Shown: piece by piece, positions 23,042 to 38,200 of the stretch
Position numbering within the stretch: position 1 is the first letter of the stretch
How the letters are laid out: every line of letters begins with the position of its first letter
Position numbers and translations under genes: made by a program
The notes under the pieces: generated by a model
Seen by the model: the letters and a program-made list of their open reading frames with translations, nothing else
Databases searched by the model: none
Told to the model about the DNA's origin: nothing
Source of the DNA: Euptelea pleiosperma
Lineage: Eukaryota; Streptophyta; Magnoliopsida; Ranunculales; Eupteleaceae
Length of the DNA stretch: 64,000 nucleotides
Direction of reading: 5' to 3'
Assembly: GCA_035048495.1 (NCBI GenBank)
Contig: CM068544.1
Span: forward strand, 45,161,893 to 45,225,892

Positions 23042-23296
23042 TGGTGCCACATGGCGCACACAATCTTAGAGACCTCTAATTGTATGGATGTTTGGCCCAT
23101 CTCTAGATGGACCTCCATACTAAAAGTCATCCTGATTAGTAATTATTATCTGTTGGATTAGTCTTTTTCTTGATTTATTTTTAACCATGGATTTCGAGCA
23201 TTATGATCCAAAAGGTTAGAAATTACTAACCAGGCTGATTTTTTCGACCAAACATCTCTACGGTCAGTGGCCTCTGATAGTATGTCGCTTATTATA
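23042..23296. repeat. palindromic core repeat copy
   Basis: Left arm tgtatggatgtttggcccat, middle tatttttaaccatggatttc, right arm caaacatctctacggtcag. Outer ends unclear. Confidence 0.65.
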
Positions 23297-23599
23297 CACT
23301 GTTGTTTAGGTGGTTGGATAGATTGGAAATATCCTTAGAACTAATTTATATATATTGAATGATTTATAACCATTAGATTAGTGTATTTTCCTTTTTGAGA
23401 TCCAATTCAAGGATTCTGAATTTCCTGCTTAAGCATCACAAAAATTAGATGGTCTTTATCATTGCAAAAGATGCCAAAAAGTATTTAGTTACAGATAAGC
23501 TTAAAAGAGTGGATGGCATCTTAAGGGAAATAGTTTATGGGAAAATTCTGCCTCACAAAATGCTACACTGAAAGGGAGTGATACAAGAAAATGCCCTCT

Positions 23600-24213
23600 A
23601 ATGGAAATAACAGCTGTTGCAATGAATATACATTTTCTAGACATTATAACGGGAAAAATGTAACGGGGTTAGGGTGTTTCCGTTAATGACCGTTTTTATT
23701 GTTGTAACGGTCATTATTTTTTGTTACAAAGTTAGTTTGTTAGACCATGATGTACGTTGGTAAAACCTCTCAAAATTTTTATTTGGCTTAACAATGTGTA
23801 GCTTTTATTTTCTTTAACCCAAATTTATTAGGTTGATGAGAACCGTTCATGTTGGGTTGCCTGATTGGATTGCAGGTCAGTCCTGCGGTGCCAAAGAGGG
23901 AGTTGATATCACGCAATACTGATACGCCACAGTGTCAATGTTTTAAATGTCACCGTTATGTCCGTTATAACAGCCTTATTATGATGGGTCTCATCAATCA
24001 CATCAGAGTAAAAAAATAAGAAATATTATCTTGTAATTATTTTATTTTCCACGACATAACCTTAGTAAAATAACAGATAATTAACAAAATAATTGCCATT
24101 ATTTCCATCATAAAAGCAATTATAATGCTAAGCCAATTTATTTGGTTTTGGACAACGGAACGGGGTTGGGGCATTACCGTTATAATGGTTGTTACAATAT
24201 ATTTTAAAAACCA
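23600..24213. repeat. two AACGG-word foldback fragments
   Basis: 23640-23745 holds taacggggttagggtg and the reverse gttgtaacggtc. 23936-24213 starts caatgttttaaa and ends tttaaaaaccatg, the clan termini, with ccgttataac words inside. The flanks of the second (cacagtgt and tttttaca) do not match, so no target duplication can be claimed. Confidence 0.6.
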
Positions 24214-24636
24214 TGTTTTTACATTACAACCGGCAAAAACCATGATCTAGCGGATCAGTGGTAGTTGTGCAGTTGAGACCATTGCAGTATAATGGTCAAT
24301 GGCCTCAACCACAACTTTTTTTTTCTTTCCCGGGAAGGAACGCATGCGTATTTCATACCATGGTAATCAACGACTTTGTGGGCAGTCACAGTGGAATCGT
24401 GTAACAGCTACTTCACGTGATCAAGATCAACTGAGGAAAACTAGTCTGCAAACGTTTGCAGCTAGAGCGTTTAGCCCATCCCTTTGTGGATCCACACCCT
24501 AAAAATCAGCCTGATTGATGGTTTTTACCTGTGATTTGAGCTATTTTCATCATGGGCTTGGAGAACCCATTCATGGGCCTATTAAGAAGTATATGATAAA
24601 AATGTTCAAATCCATGGTTAGAATCCACGAGTAAAC

Positions 24637-24956
24637 CTTTGATGACGGTATCCTTCATCATCCATCAACGGTGACGATGGACTATGAGCCACGTGGTATA
24701 TTCTTAGAGATCAGTGACTGTATGGATGTTTGGCCCATTCCTAGGTGGACCTACATGCAAAACATCAGACTTATTAGTGATTTCAAACCATTGGATTAGA
24801 GTCCTTTCCATGGGTATATTTTTAACCGTGGGATTCAAGTATTATTTGGGGTAATCAGACCCAAAGGTTATAAATCACTACTCATGCTGATATTCTAATT
24901 GATTAGTGGCCTCTAAGAACGTTCCACGTGGCTCATATTATCGTCTGACATCAAAG
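24637..24956. repeat. palindromic core repeat in the PAS1 5' flank
   Basis: Starts ctttgatgac and ends tcagacatcaaag-like text in reverse; inside are tgtatggatgtttggcccat and the reverse arm up to ccacgtggctcatatt. The right edge is 367 bp before the PAS1 start codon, so it lies in or next to the promoter. Confidence 0.7.
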
Positions 24957-25323
24957 ATATATTCTAGGTCCACTAAGGATGCGCCAAGCATTTCTATAGG
25001 GTCGGTGGGCTCGCAAGTTTCTCCCACGTATCGTATCGTGTCAACGTTTGCAGACTCATCAGTCAACGTTGCAGATTGTTTTTTTTTCTTCTTCTGATCA
25101 GCCGGCCCTTGTGTTTCTATTGTCCGACGTCCGAGCAACATTCAGGTTATTTTCTATTTTTCTTCCCTCTCGAGTCGCGAATTAAACTTTCAGCTCCATC
25201 AAAGATTTTAGGGTTTTAGTTTCTTCGGGTTCTCAACGGATTTTTAGTGTAAATTTATGCAATCTTCATTTCAGTGTTTACTGTAAATTTGCCTCTGCGG
25301 AGGGTAATCTGGTATCTGGAGAA

Positions 25324-28300
25324 ATGGCCGTGAATGAAGATCCAGAACAAGAATATGTTCCCAAAAAGAAGAAATCGCCTAGCGATGAAGAGAAAGAGAA
25401 GAGGTAGATTTTCTTCCCTTTTTCGGAAATTCCAATTAAAAAAAATGTTTGTTTTCGTTCTTTCAATTTGAACTGTTGGTTGGTTCAGTTAATTTAAGAT
25501 GCGATATCTGTTCATTGGCAAGAATTTAACAATTTCATTTATTTTTGATACTTAGGAGAAAGAAAATTGTGGCCGGAAGTTTGATGAAAGCTGAGATAAG
25601 GCCGGGAGCAGGTACTGCGAAACCTGTAGATGATGATCAGGTACATTTTCTTCAATTTTTTCACCATTCAATTTTCAATTCTGCATACTTCTGATCAGTA
25701 ATTATGAACAGGAGCTAAAACAAAATAATATGACACAATCCCCACCAGAGAGCATGGGAAGTTAGGGCAGCAACGCCGCCATTAGATGACCTGATTCCAA
25801 TTGTTATATTGAACTGATCAAACAGCAGGCAGAAGACAGAAACATGGTTAATAATTTCTTGTATAGTGATAGGATCACTGTTGTCCTTTAGTACAAAGTT
25901 CGTGAATTTTGATTATCGTTAACATTGTGATAAAATTGGGGAATTGAATATAAAACCTGAATGCCGCACTGGGTTGTGGTGATGGTGGCTTTTTGGAACA
26001 CCAAATTGTGATTCTTTGGGCAGAAGCTGAAGCAAGTGGGTTAACTTATTTGAGTATTTGAGTCATGCCACCTGTTTCCATCTTATATCCTCTTGGGTGG
26101 AAATTCTAGGATGAGAAGGTTGTATTTGACAATTAGAACTTTCTGTAATTATCTTGTCTCTTGATGCTTGTGCAGTATTTTTCCCTTCTCTAGCCGCCAG
26201 GGATATTTCTGAATGAAAGAGAAAGTGGCTGAATAATTTCTTTAATTGGGGCCATATGTTTGCAGGTTGTATATCATTGCACAGTTCGAACGCTAGACGG
26301 CGTTATTGTTGAGTCTACAAGATCAGAACACGGAGGTAATTCTACTCTATGCTTTCAAGTTATTCATGGGTTTTTCAGTATAAATCTTCTAATTGTGGTT
26401 TGTATTTTGTAATGATATGATGGCTTCTAATTGGTTGCCGCATTTTTTTTGTCAGAGATAATGCCTGCTTTTATATTTAGTGGACAATAAGGAACTGATA
26501 TATATGAGTTAAAAAAGGTGCTTCTGCGTTTTTCTGTTCGATCCTTTGGAGGTTTTGATGTGCCCAGCTGCCTGTCAAGATGTCACTTGAAGTTGCGGCT
26601 TTAAATATTTCAAGCAAAAATTTTCTTAGTCCTTGCCTTTTCCGTTTGAGCAAAGTATCTCTATGAAGTTTGTGTTGTAATGGGGAGAACTCACTCATAA
26701 TCTAGCTTCCCCATGCTATTATTAATCACTGCACAGTGATTGAGTGCAAAGGACTATTTTATTTCTATATTTTCGGTAATTACAATATAAATACAGGCAT
26801 TAATATTATAGAAACATCGTAACAATTTGATGTAGAACATGGTCACATGACCAAATACGAAAGGCCAATCGGTTATGAGGATTTGGGTGAAGTGGATGGA
26901 TCTCTTTTGCAAGGTTTACTTCTTTCTAAAAGATCTCTTTTTGCGTCCCTCATAGTGGAGCGTGATTCACAATCACCAATACAATTGCTTGGCATCAGGG
27001 GATAAAAATCATCTGTGGACGAATCTTTTGTCTTTGACCACATCCAAGAGTTGAGTAGCATTGTTTCTGTGATCTTCTTTCATATCCTTAGAAGCACTAA
27101 TGAGTTATCCAACTCAGTGCCAAAATTGGCGTAAATAGAGATAAGTTGTAGACGGCCATCTCGATACAAGTTGAGGCCTAAGGCGAAAAACTCTATATAA
27201 AACTTTTATACTCTATATAAAACTTTTTTATATTTAATATATTAATTTATATGGTATTAATTAAAAAAATTAAACTCTATATAATTGAAAATCTTTATAT
27301 AAAAACTATTCTTGATAAGCTAAAGCTACGGAAAAAATTTAGATGCAGAGGACTCCCATTGCAGTTGATGCAGAGGACTCTTGTGGCCTTCCATAGTTCA
27401 TTTTTTGGGCTCAATGACTGCATGGATGTTCAGCCCACCTATTTGTGGATAAGCACACAAAAAAATCAGCTTGATTGATGATTTCTAGCCATTGGATTTA
27501 CTACCCAAAAGACATGATTGAATCCAACGGCTAGAATCATGTCCTAAAATGTACTAAAATCTATGGCTAGAGATAATCAATGAGGTTGATTTTTGGTTTA
27601 TATATCCAATAAGGAGTGGCTAAAAACCTATGTGGTTAGTGGGACCTGGGCTGGGGGCCTTCTCTCACCAAGGGGCCTTAGGCGATTGTCTTAATGGCCT
27701 TAAGGTAGAGCCGGCCCTGGTTGTAGATAGGGACATTCTTTGTTAACCTAGTTTTATCTTCTTTTTTCTCATTTAATAAGTTCTCATTAACCATAAAAAA
27801 TTTAGGAAGTCTTATTCTATACCGTACAAATACTATAGATAATGAAAATATCAACTTAATCAGATATTTATCATAAATTTTCTGTCATAACATGTTGAAG
27901 ATAAATTGCTTATGGTGAGATCTCTATTTCTACTTTTTCTTGCTATGTATCCTTTAATTTGTCTGCTTTTACAACAAGTAAATTGTGGTTTTTTAGAAAA
28001 ATATAGTTATCTATCCTGATAGGAATGCACCGTGTTATATTATTATTATTTATTTTTTGATAAAATGCACTCTACACTACTTACAGTCTCATGTTTTCTT
28101 TCTTCTTATATTCTGCTTGGTTTTCCAATTCCAGTATTTGATTTTTAGAGCATACCACATTACTATTTACCTATAAAAGAAAAAAAAAAGAGAGAAAAAA
28201 TCTAGAGCATACCTCAGGCTCTATTATTGTGGTAGTTGACGGGCTAAACCACAACTTGTTGAATCATTTTTTAAGGTTTGTCTGCCAGTTGTTAAGAATG

Positions 28301-31300
28301 AAATGTGATCACTTTCCATTTCCAACACAGCTATAGAGAAAAGTTATTGTCATTTAAGATATTTAAGCCTAAGGAACTTATAGGATTGGTTGGGCATTTA
28401 CCTTATGTAACAGGCAAAGGCAATCCAATAAGAGATGTCTTGGGAAAAAGCAAGATGATACTGGGATTGTTAGAAGGGATTCCCACCATGTTGAAGGGTG
28501 AAGTAGCAATGGTATTCTCTCTAATGTTTCTAAACTGATTATATTTTATATTGAAACTGTACTCCTCTTGATTCATTAAAATATAGAATAATTTAGTGAA
28601 AAGCATCATTATAGCTAGGAATTCTTGAGGAGAGTATTGTTGCATTCTGAGACGAACTTTACCATTGTCAAAACTATACGTGTAACTGCATTTTCCTCTT
28701 GTGCAATTTGCGTTTCTAAATGGCAAGAATTGAATTCTGGTAGAGTCAAATTTATTTATTGTTCTTATAAAAAAAATCTATTTATTGTTCGGTAATTGTT
28801 GGTAGAATTGATTTGTTTCTTCCTGGGAACTTATCAAAATTGGTGTGGAATGTTTGACTTAAGTGATCAGAATTATACCCTTACAAATGCGTAAGATTAG
28901 AAAGCCATTTAACTATTTTGCTGCTATAGTTCTTCAATCTTGGATATAATTTTTATCTTCGGCATTTAAATATCTTTGTTTCTGGCGTGTGATGCGGTGT
29001 CTGGAGCTTTGTTTGTGGCACTAGGTCTTGCACAGAATTGTCAATTTGTTGTCTTTGCTTGGGTCCCCCTTTCTTTGATAACTTGACGTTTTTGTGTATT
29101 CTATGCATTATTAAAATGAATCATGATTGTAGGTGCAATATTTTTTTGTTGCTCAATCTGTCATTTTAGATCAAGGTATTTAATTTTGACAAAACATCCG
29201 AAATTTCAGTCTGGGCATACCGAAATTGAAACTCCTCTAATTTTGAAATTTCGGCTAAACTATTACAATACTAATTGAAAAGGAGATAAAAGATCATTTT
29301 TCAATTAATTAAGGCATAATTCAAGATTGTGTTATGTTAGAGATATTATTGAGATTGGAAGATAAGATTTCGTTTCTATAATTAAGGGATATTGTAATCT
29401 CATTAGCTGTAATTGTTCCATGATTTCACTGAAATTTCAAAATATCTCACAAAATTTCGTTTTCCATTTTGGTTTCGACCAGCGCCGAAACCTGGTTGAA
29501 ATTTAAATTTTAATCCTTGTGTTAGATAGATGAAACATTTCTGATGAACATGTTGGGAGTATGGTGTCAGTGGGTCGGTGAGGTCATTCTGTACATAAGC
29601 CACCCAAATTCGTTGAGCCTTGTGCTCTTCCTGACATTGTTGCTTAAAATCCACTCAAGCATTTCTTATCTGCCTTTGGATTTTCTTGCTATGGTATGGC
29701 CTCATTGACTTCATTGTTTAAAAGTGTGACTCTTGAACCCAAGGGTTTCACTTGGCCCCGATTCGTGTATCTGAACTATGAGAGGCGGATCTTGTCAAAT
29801 TGGCCCAATGTAGTTGACAGATTTGTGAATTAGTTGTGTTATATTAGAATTGGACTAAGCAGAGTAACAAACATGTATATATTATCAACATATTCACAAA
29901 GTCTAGTTTCATCAATTTGATAATTAATCTTATCTCTTGAGCCCAGACATATTTGAACAGAAATGCCAAATGGTTAGATGTGTGATTCATAGAAGGGACC
30001 AAGGTTCTATGAAAATGCAATAATAACCATGTTGCTTTAGATTGCTTGATTTCTATTTCATTTAATACAAGATGCTGCTGTGTTACATTAATACATATTT
30101 TTGTGCCACACATATTAAGGAAATAGGTACATCATACTAACGAGTATGCAAAAAGTGAAAGTTGTTATGCATGAGACTTTGTATGGTACTGGTGTGCTCT
30201 ACTGCAATTTTGTGTTCTATGTTTTAATCTCTATATTTTAATCTATGCATATAGTATTGTATAGCTTTTTCCTTAATTTGGTAGTAAAGCTTGCTGGTAG
30301 TTTGATTGCTTAATGTTAAAGAAAAAGTAGTATACCATTCGAATATCTGAGCACTCACTACTATATATGTATGGATTGGACACCTCATATCCCCAATCCA
30401 TGTCCATCCTATGTTGTTAATTAATGTTGTTCATACAATGTCTCTTCTTTGGATTTCAAGTTTTAGTTTCATGGAGTTAGGTTTATGTGGAAATATATCT
30501 GTAGGAGTATGGATGTTTTTGTCAAGATAGATATAAGGATTATTAACTGTGAAGTAGTGCTGCATTATAAGCAGTTTAGTTGATTACTTGGAGATTAGCT
30601 GTTGTCATCTTTGAGATTTCTGTGTCCCATTTAAACAAATTATTTTTTATTATAGTTTGGAGAGAGAGAGAGGGAGAGGGGGTATGTCTCTGTACTCATG
30701 TGGTCCTTAGGTTCATATGGGATATGTCTCTATACTCTTTATCACACTTGAATAACATAAGATATGTCCCAACCTGAGATCTCTTAATGTTACAAAACTA
30801 CATAATTGAAAATGAATAATATAAATATTGTTTCTATCATAATGTAAGGAAGTGTTTGTGCATTGTGTGTTTTGAAGCCGCTGTTTCGGACACCTCGTAT
30901 TTTTTTGGGACACCGACACATGTCAGTGTCCTTGTTGCATAGCTTAATTTAGTTGATTACTTGATTTAGTACTTAAAAGATCTTTCTCTTGACCCATTTC
31001 AAATTTTGTGTCTTCTTTTTTATCTCAGTTGAAGATGAAACCTGAACTGCACTATGGTGAGGTTGATTGTCCAGTTACAGTTTCGGAGAGCTTCCCCAAA
31101 CATGATGAACTTCATTTTGAGATTGAGCTGATAGATTTCTTTAAAGTTAAGGTCAGGAGTATTACATTACCAATGCAATCTGCTTAACTATTGAGAATTT
31201 GATGAGATAGAATCTTGCACCTTTTAGTATTTTATGGCATTTTGAAGACATTTCTTGCGGTTTTTATAACTAGTGTTACTTGTTCACGATCTATGGAAAC

Positions 31301-34300
31301 TTGTGTGCTTGGTCCAAGGCTGCTCTCTTGTTCTAGACATCTTCTATGGTCTATACCTTGATATTGTAACCTTCTATAGTGATCATATTGTATGATATGA
31401 ATAAAGATCCTAAGGTTACTTTTTGTAAGAGTAAAGGCCATATTTTTTGGCCTCATCAAATTTTTTGTGCCCTGCATCTTCTTTATGAGGACTTGTGCAA
31501 GTATTCATCCATCTTTCTTTGCTTTCACTACAGATCTCTATTTTGGTGCTGGGCTCATTTTTGAGTTCTTGAAATTTGAAAATTATGTAAGTTTTATCAA
31601 GTGACTAATGACCGATTCAAATTGACTACTCACCAAAAAAAGATTCAAATAGACTACGAACCTAACATCTATTCATTATTTTTTATTTTAGCTTTATATT
31701 TACAGTCGTCCAATCGGTTTGGTATTGACCTAGAAGACATCCTAGGTGGGTCAGATCTAGCATTGGTTTTGACTCCTGACCCTAGTTGATAAGTTTGGAT
31801 ATGGGCAAAAGTTCAAGTATAATTTGGTTTTGGGATTCAAAAATCTGGCCAATACTTCGAGGAATGACAAAAGTTCGCAACATCATTTGTTTGTCTTTAA
31901 TACGGTTTCGAATAAAAAAATTGGGACAAAAAGATGTGTAGAAATATTTGTTTATGTGACTACACATGCATAGATTTATACACACACATATTGGCATACA
32001 CCTTTGTGTACACAATACCCAAATATGATACCATACAACGCATTTGTTTTACCCTAATTCATGTATGCAATATAAATATCCATTTATAAGAATCACACAT
32101 ACATGTAGATGTTATTTATAGAGTCTTATTTGAGCCTAGGGATTTTTGAAGCTAGGTTCTTTGAGTTTTGTTGCGTGTGTTTAAAAATACTTCCTATGAG
32201 TTTACAACTTTATAAAATTATGAATGAAAATTTTAGAGGGAAGCTTAGAGAGCTTATCTTCTCGAAAAACGTGTTAGTCGGAAAGCCGCTACAGAAGCTT
32301 GAGAAGGGGACACACACTGGATCCCTGATACGGCTGAGGGAAAAAACAAACCAGGAAATCAAAATCGCTAGTGTTTTGCCTCAGGATTGATCCACGGATC
32401 GCGCAGGAATGATCTATGTGATTTCTTTTAAAGCTCGTGCCGTCTCCGGATGCTCACAAAACCATCTTAGATTGGAATTGAGCCTCTAGGGGACAACAAA
32501 ACATGCCCTAGAGTTAACATGCTTTGATACCATGTTGTGATTTAGATTGTAACTAGTAGAGGAAGATTTACAGAGAGAAGAAGGGAAATAGTTGTGGAGG
32601 TGAAGAGGGAGATTAGGGTTAGAGAAAAGATATGGGAAAGAGAAGAGGTTGAATTATGATTTAATCTCTCTCAAACTTGGTATATATATGTGGGGGGGGG
32701 GGCGGACCGCTACAAGCCAAAACCATGGAGTTAAGTGGTGGGCCCACTTAACTCCCACAAACATAAAACGTGGGTTAAGTGGCCCTCCTAGAAGTGAATA
32801 AAGGGATCCACGGGGGAAGTGGGACACAGCCCACTTATGGACACCCACGCGGGTGTACAACATAAATTCCAACATCATAGTCTGATGATGGTGATGAGGA
32901 CAACGACGACGACGACTGTTTGCATCCGATCTCAGCCACACTCTTGATGGGTCAGATCTGGGGTACACTATTTTTGTGCCATGGATTGCTGTTTTAGTAC
33001 AATTTGGTAAAACTTTGTTGATATGTGCCTAGGTTTAAACTATGGTAGTTTTAGATTGTGCCATTGTGGTTACCAGTGACCAGACTTATTGCACAAATAT
33101 ATTACAGTTGACTGTATGCTTAAGTTGCTCAGTGCAGCATGGAACTATACATTTGGTACAAAAGAAGAAAAGGTCTAATGTTCGTTGATTCATTAATAGT
33201 TATATAATTTCTGATCTCAACAATTGTCCCCTCATATGGTAATGAGATGGAAATTGTCCTTAAGCTGACGTTTACTTCCAACATTAGGGATTAGCTGGTG
33301 TGGTGCATCGAGCCTCTTTTCTAATTATAAACTTGGTTTTCTTTTGTTGTTTTTCAGGTTATTAGTGAGGATTTGGGAGTTGTGAAGAAGGTATTGCGAA
33401 CTATGATGAATTATTAAATAATTTCGTCATTTCTGTGTGAACATTTAGATTGTGTTTTTGCTGTCAGTAATAGGAAAACAAATTACTTGCAATTGAAAAT
33501 GGCATATACTTTCACATGTTGTACATGTACTGGAGATCTGGATGTTTAGCTATTATTCTAGCAATCTGCATATTAAATACATAAAGTTGCTTGCTTGATG
33601 AAAAATAGAAAAGCCCATTTTTGGCCATCATGATCTTTATAAGTCTTGGCTGCCAGTAGGTAGATCCCCATAATTTTTCAGTTACAGGGGCATTTATGTA
33701 ATTTGATTAAGTTGAGTCATTAAGGAGAGGGTCCTCTAGGGATGATGGTTACTTTGACCTACTCATTTTTTTTCTTACTTGAAATCTATGTAACTACGTG
33801 ACACTTTTACCGTTTTACAGTTTTTTGCTGTGCCAACATGTCCCGACGTACATCCAATAAGCATGCCAGTGCCACTCTTTATTTTAATGATTTTTCTTTT
33901 AATTTTATAAAAATGATTTCTAAAAGATGGCTGGTGTGTTCCATCCTCCATGCACCACTTTATCAAGTAAATCATAAAAATAGTTTTTTTTTGGGTAGGC
34001 AAGCGGGTTAGTGGTATCAACGCTCACAAGCCTTACCAACATAGTAAGATGGTAAACATAATTATAGTTAAATATAACAAGTTGTTTGATATTCTTCCTC
34101 TAAGTTTATGGTGTATGAAAATGTTTTCGTTTACTTTTCATATATTTCTGCCTATTTTTAATTGAAAAACCTTCTTATCTATACTATTATAAAGCGAGAA
34201 CCGGTTTTGACGTCCACAGGGCTTCAATTAAATGCCTCTCACTTTAAAGGCTATTTTAAAGCCAAAACCTGGGTTGGGGTACGACCGTTCACCAGCACGC

Positions 34301-35196
34301 CTATGTCCCTCATCAGTGATGATGGGGACCACAGTATAAGCCATGTGGCACACTCTTAGAGACAACTGACCGTATGGATGAAAACGACTCTAATCAAATC
34401 CTTAAAAATCACTAATCAGGCTGATTTTTTGCATGTAGGTCCACCTAGGGATGGGTCAAACATCGATAGGTCAGTGATCTCTAAGAGTGTGGCACGTGTG
34501 TGCACGTGCATCGCACTTGGCGTTCCCCTAGTTTAAATATAACTGAATATTATCTTCTAATACATATTTACTAATGTGTTTGCGTAATTGCGTCTTGGGT
34601 TTCTCGAAGATGTCAGACACCTAGTATATGTGTTGGACACCAACAAATGTTTTCGTGTATTTGTTACATTTGCTTACTTACTGTTAGATGGTTGATGATA
34701 CAATGTGTGTTCATGATGTTTCTTTAACTATTATGTGTTTTAGTGACTAATTGTAGTATAACTATATTTCAACATATTTGGACAGGTAATAAATGAAGGG
34801 GAGGGATGGGAATCTCCAAGGGAACCTTACGAAGTAAAAACTTGGTAGATGCTCTTTCTTTTCTCTATTTTTTGTGTTTAAGTTGTGCTGAAATATTTAT
34901 AAATTGGATGAAAAACTATAGTTTTTTGCATTTATAAAATTTTGTTTGCAGTTAACTTGGGATCATCAAGTACCAACACTGATGCACCACATCGTTTTCT
35001 CCTATCAGCCTTCATTCTTTTCATTCTAGCATTTTCGGTTGACCAAGATTGTCTTCAATAGAATATTTTACTCTCAAACCATTGGAAATAATATCTATAA
35101 ACATTAAAGAGAAGATCTACAAGGAATCTAATACTCAAAATTGTAAATTTTGTTGCCTGATGCCTCTATCAATTGTCTTGAGTTTCATTTTTATTT

Positions 35197-35227
<31 letters not shown>

Positions 35228-38200
35228 TGTGCACGAAAAGCAAAAGGTTACATCGACAAGTCCCCCCAAAAAGAAGATGACTCCCACAAGACATGGCAAA
35301 AGGTCCCCCTTGCCATTGATTTATCAAATCCATAATGTTGGGGGAAAAGACCCAGATAAGATCTGTAAGATTAAGAATGAAGAAGTGATTAGCCAATTTT
35401 CCCTCCCTTTTTTCTTTCTTTTTTCCTTTTTCACATATGATGCAGACATGAGGCGATATAGCTTCTTCTCTTTTGCAATACGTCACGAGTGTTTAAGAGA
35501 TGCTGGCCACATTGAAGCCTTAACCTTGGAAGGAGCATGTATCATCAGCATTATCATCTACACATTACCTCAAATATTTGGGCTCTGCAACATGAGTCCT
35601 ATTTTGCCATTCAGCTCTATATATATCTTCTCTCAGGCATGCATCTTCAGACCTTTTCTTACTACCTCTATCCACGTCAGTTTCGGCATTCCTTTCTCCC
35701 TTCTACAACCTTTAACTTGCACCAAAGCGCACTTTTTCACTGGTGCTGTTGTTGTTCCTCGTTGTACATGCCCAACATACTGGCACCCTACACTAGTTCA
35801 TTAGTCACATCCTCACCAATCTCTCCATCTCTGTCGATAAGTAAACCTAAATGATGAAATTGAGTTCAGTTATTCATAAAGATGGAGGGATTTTGAGTAT
35901 GCAGTTCCCAAATCTTCTCAAGTAGGAAAAGCAAAGTAGGAGATTTTATCACTCCAAAAAAGAAAAGAAAAAAAGAAGATTCGAACATAACCATCAAGTT
36001 CAAGGGTCCGAACTCTCTTATTGATTTTGGAAAATAAACAGATTTGTTTATTGTTTTTAAGAGAATCCTAATTGAAGTCTCTAAGATCCTATGAAATCTA
36101 AAATTCCAAGAAAGTCTATTTGAGGATTAGGAAGCAACAATGAACATAGGATCATTTTTAGGGCCCACTATGCTATATAAGCATAGATGTTTAAGACGGA
36201 GAGAACTATCAACACCAAAGATCTTCCCAAAATTATTGTAGTTGAGGATTTACGCTTAGTATTAAGCACTTGCGCACATGGTTTAAAATGTCGGAATGTT
36301 TCGTATGTTTCGTTTCGTTTCGTAAGAAAACTCAATGTTTCGTTTCGTAATGTTTCGCCGAGACAAAACCGATATAATCCAAAAAAAAATAAAAAATATG
36401 ATTTCATGATTTTGGAATATATTTCGAAATGTTTCGGAATGTTTCGTAATGTTTGGAAGTTTCATTTTTTCACTATTTTTTCAATGTTTCGTGAATGTTT
36501 TCGTTTCGTTTCGGAGTTTGTCTCGGTTTTCACTTGACCAAGACATTCTCCGAAACGAAAATTTAAACCTTGCTTGCGCATAAGGAGTTAGGGAAGACTG
36601 AATTGGGTTTATAGCTGATAAAGCACTCTTCCACACTAAGATTGTTATAGACTTAAGTTTGAGATGTTCCAACATCCGTTTTAAATACTATAATGTTGAT
36701 GAATTGTTGCTCCAAAGAAATCCTAGAGCTTTACTTCCATGCATTGTATACTCTAGGTTTAGTTCTACCCATAGTTTGTTTGACTCAAGAACATGACCGG
36801 CAACCTGGGTAGTCATCTCGACTTTGGAGCTATGATATTGTGAGCGTGTGGAAAATCGAGCGTTTCATTGTCGTCGAATGACCTTGAGATCCACAATCTC
36901 ACATCATTGGTGATGGATGGTTGATCAAGGAACAAAGATAAAAAATACTAGAAATTAGATGGAATAAATACCAAAAAAAAAGACAAGGAAAGATGCAAGA
37001 GAACATGCAAGTAACATGGTTCATTGTCGGGCCACTCGACAATCATGGATGATCAATTATTGGCTTCAAATCCACTAAATTCTATTTTGATCATACAAGT
37101 ATTTCTCTCTCTTCCTTTCCCTTTTTTATACACATGATCTTTCCCCTTTCCCTTTTCCTTACAGTTTCTCTTTTTCTCTTCTCAGCCTATCCGAGAAGTT
37201 TCCCCTTTCTCTGAGATTTTCCTTTATTATCTCCTATTCTCTCTTACCTCCCTTCTGAGAAGGATCCCGTCCGAGAAGAACTCCCCCCTTAATTAGGAGA
37301 CATCCCATTTTATAGGTCATTTAGTTACCATGTATTGAAAATATTCTAACTAGCCTTTTTAAATGTAGCCTTGTGTTGCTTTACCTGTCATTCTTATAAC
37401 AAACGGTGAAAGGAAGATGTGAAGTGTTTGAAATGGGATACATGGATTTGGTGCTCCTAAGAAGAAATATGACAACATTCATTGTAGGTGCATGATGGTT
37501 ACGCCTTGGAGCGTACATTTTGAGCACTCATAGATACCTAGAACTTCAACTTGTCCTTCATATCCGTATCCACATGACATAAAAACCACCATGGTACCGG
37601 AGACTTCTACCTTACGATTTTCTAGTTTCCTAATTTATTATTAGTTATTTTCTTAACTCGTAACAATTTGTTCATTTTTTTCCAAGAAATATAAATATAG
37701 CATATTGTAACAAATCTTTCTATAAAAAGCTTTACAATATTAGAAGTCTCATTGCATTTGGCATGATTTAAATGCTAAAAAATATGCTCATTTTAAACTA
37801 CTAAAATTAAAGCATGGTATAGACATAATGAACGGGCCACCTATATTTGTATTCGTGACTTGGATTTTGTGAAATGAAAAATCATATTCTCGTTTCCTAT
37901 ATCAGTGTCTGCGTCCATATCTATATCCGGGCATCTTTGCTTCAGAGCCACTAAAGTTCGGAGTCTGTTTTGTAATTTTTAAATATAGGAAAGTAAAAAA
38001 GTATCTCAAATAATGGTTGGGTTAGAGCAGAAAATGCTTTTTTTCAATTGTCGAGAACTGTGTATTTTTCTGATTCATCGCATTCATCTAATGCAAAACA
38101 AATGACCCACAACTCATTGTGTTATCAATTACCTAAGTACCAATTCAATACACTTCAAAAAGATCTATGCACATTGAGCATTTTTGTGCTCAAAATCTTT

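Noticed and set aside
7183..24213. Repeated short phrases that could be read as a CRISPR-like or satellite array
   Set aside because: The phrases are scattered, inverted and of uneven spacing; they are dispersed foldback elements in a plant genome.
35049..35804. Open frame of 251 codons in PAS1 intron 7
   Set aside because: It runs through the poly-G (poly-glycine) and pyrimidine-rich tracts, has no recognisable domain and lies inside a well-supported intron. The length comes from low-complexity sequence.
35537..35854. Open frame of 105 codons overlapping another
   Set aside because: Alternative frame of the same intronic pyrimidine-rich sequence; no protein signature.
36277..36572. Recurring atgtttcg as a simple microsatellite
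   Set aside because: Exact 8-bp flanking repeat and paired ends show a mobile element rather than slippage expansion.
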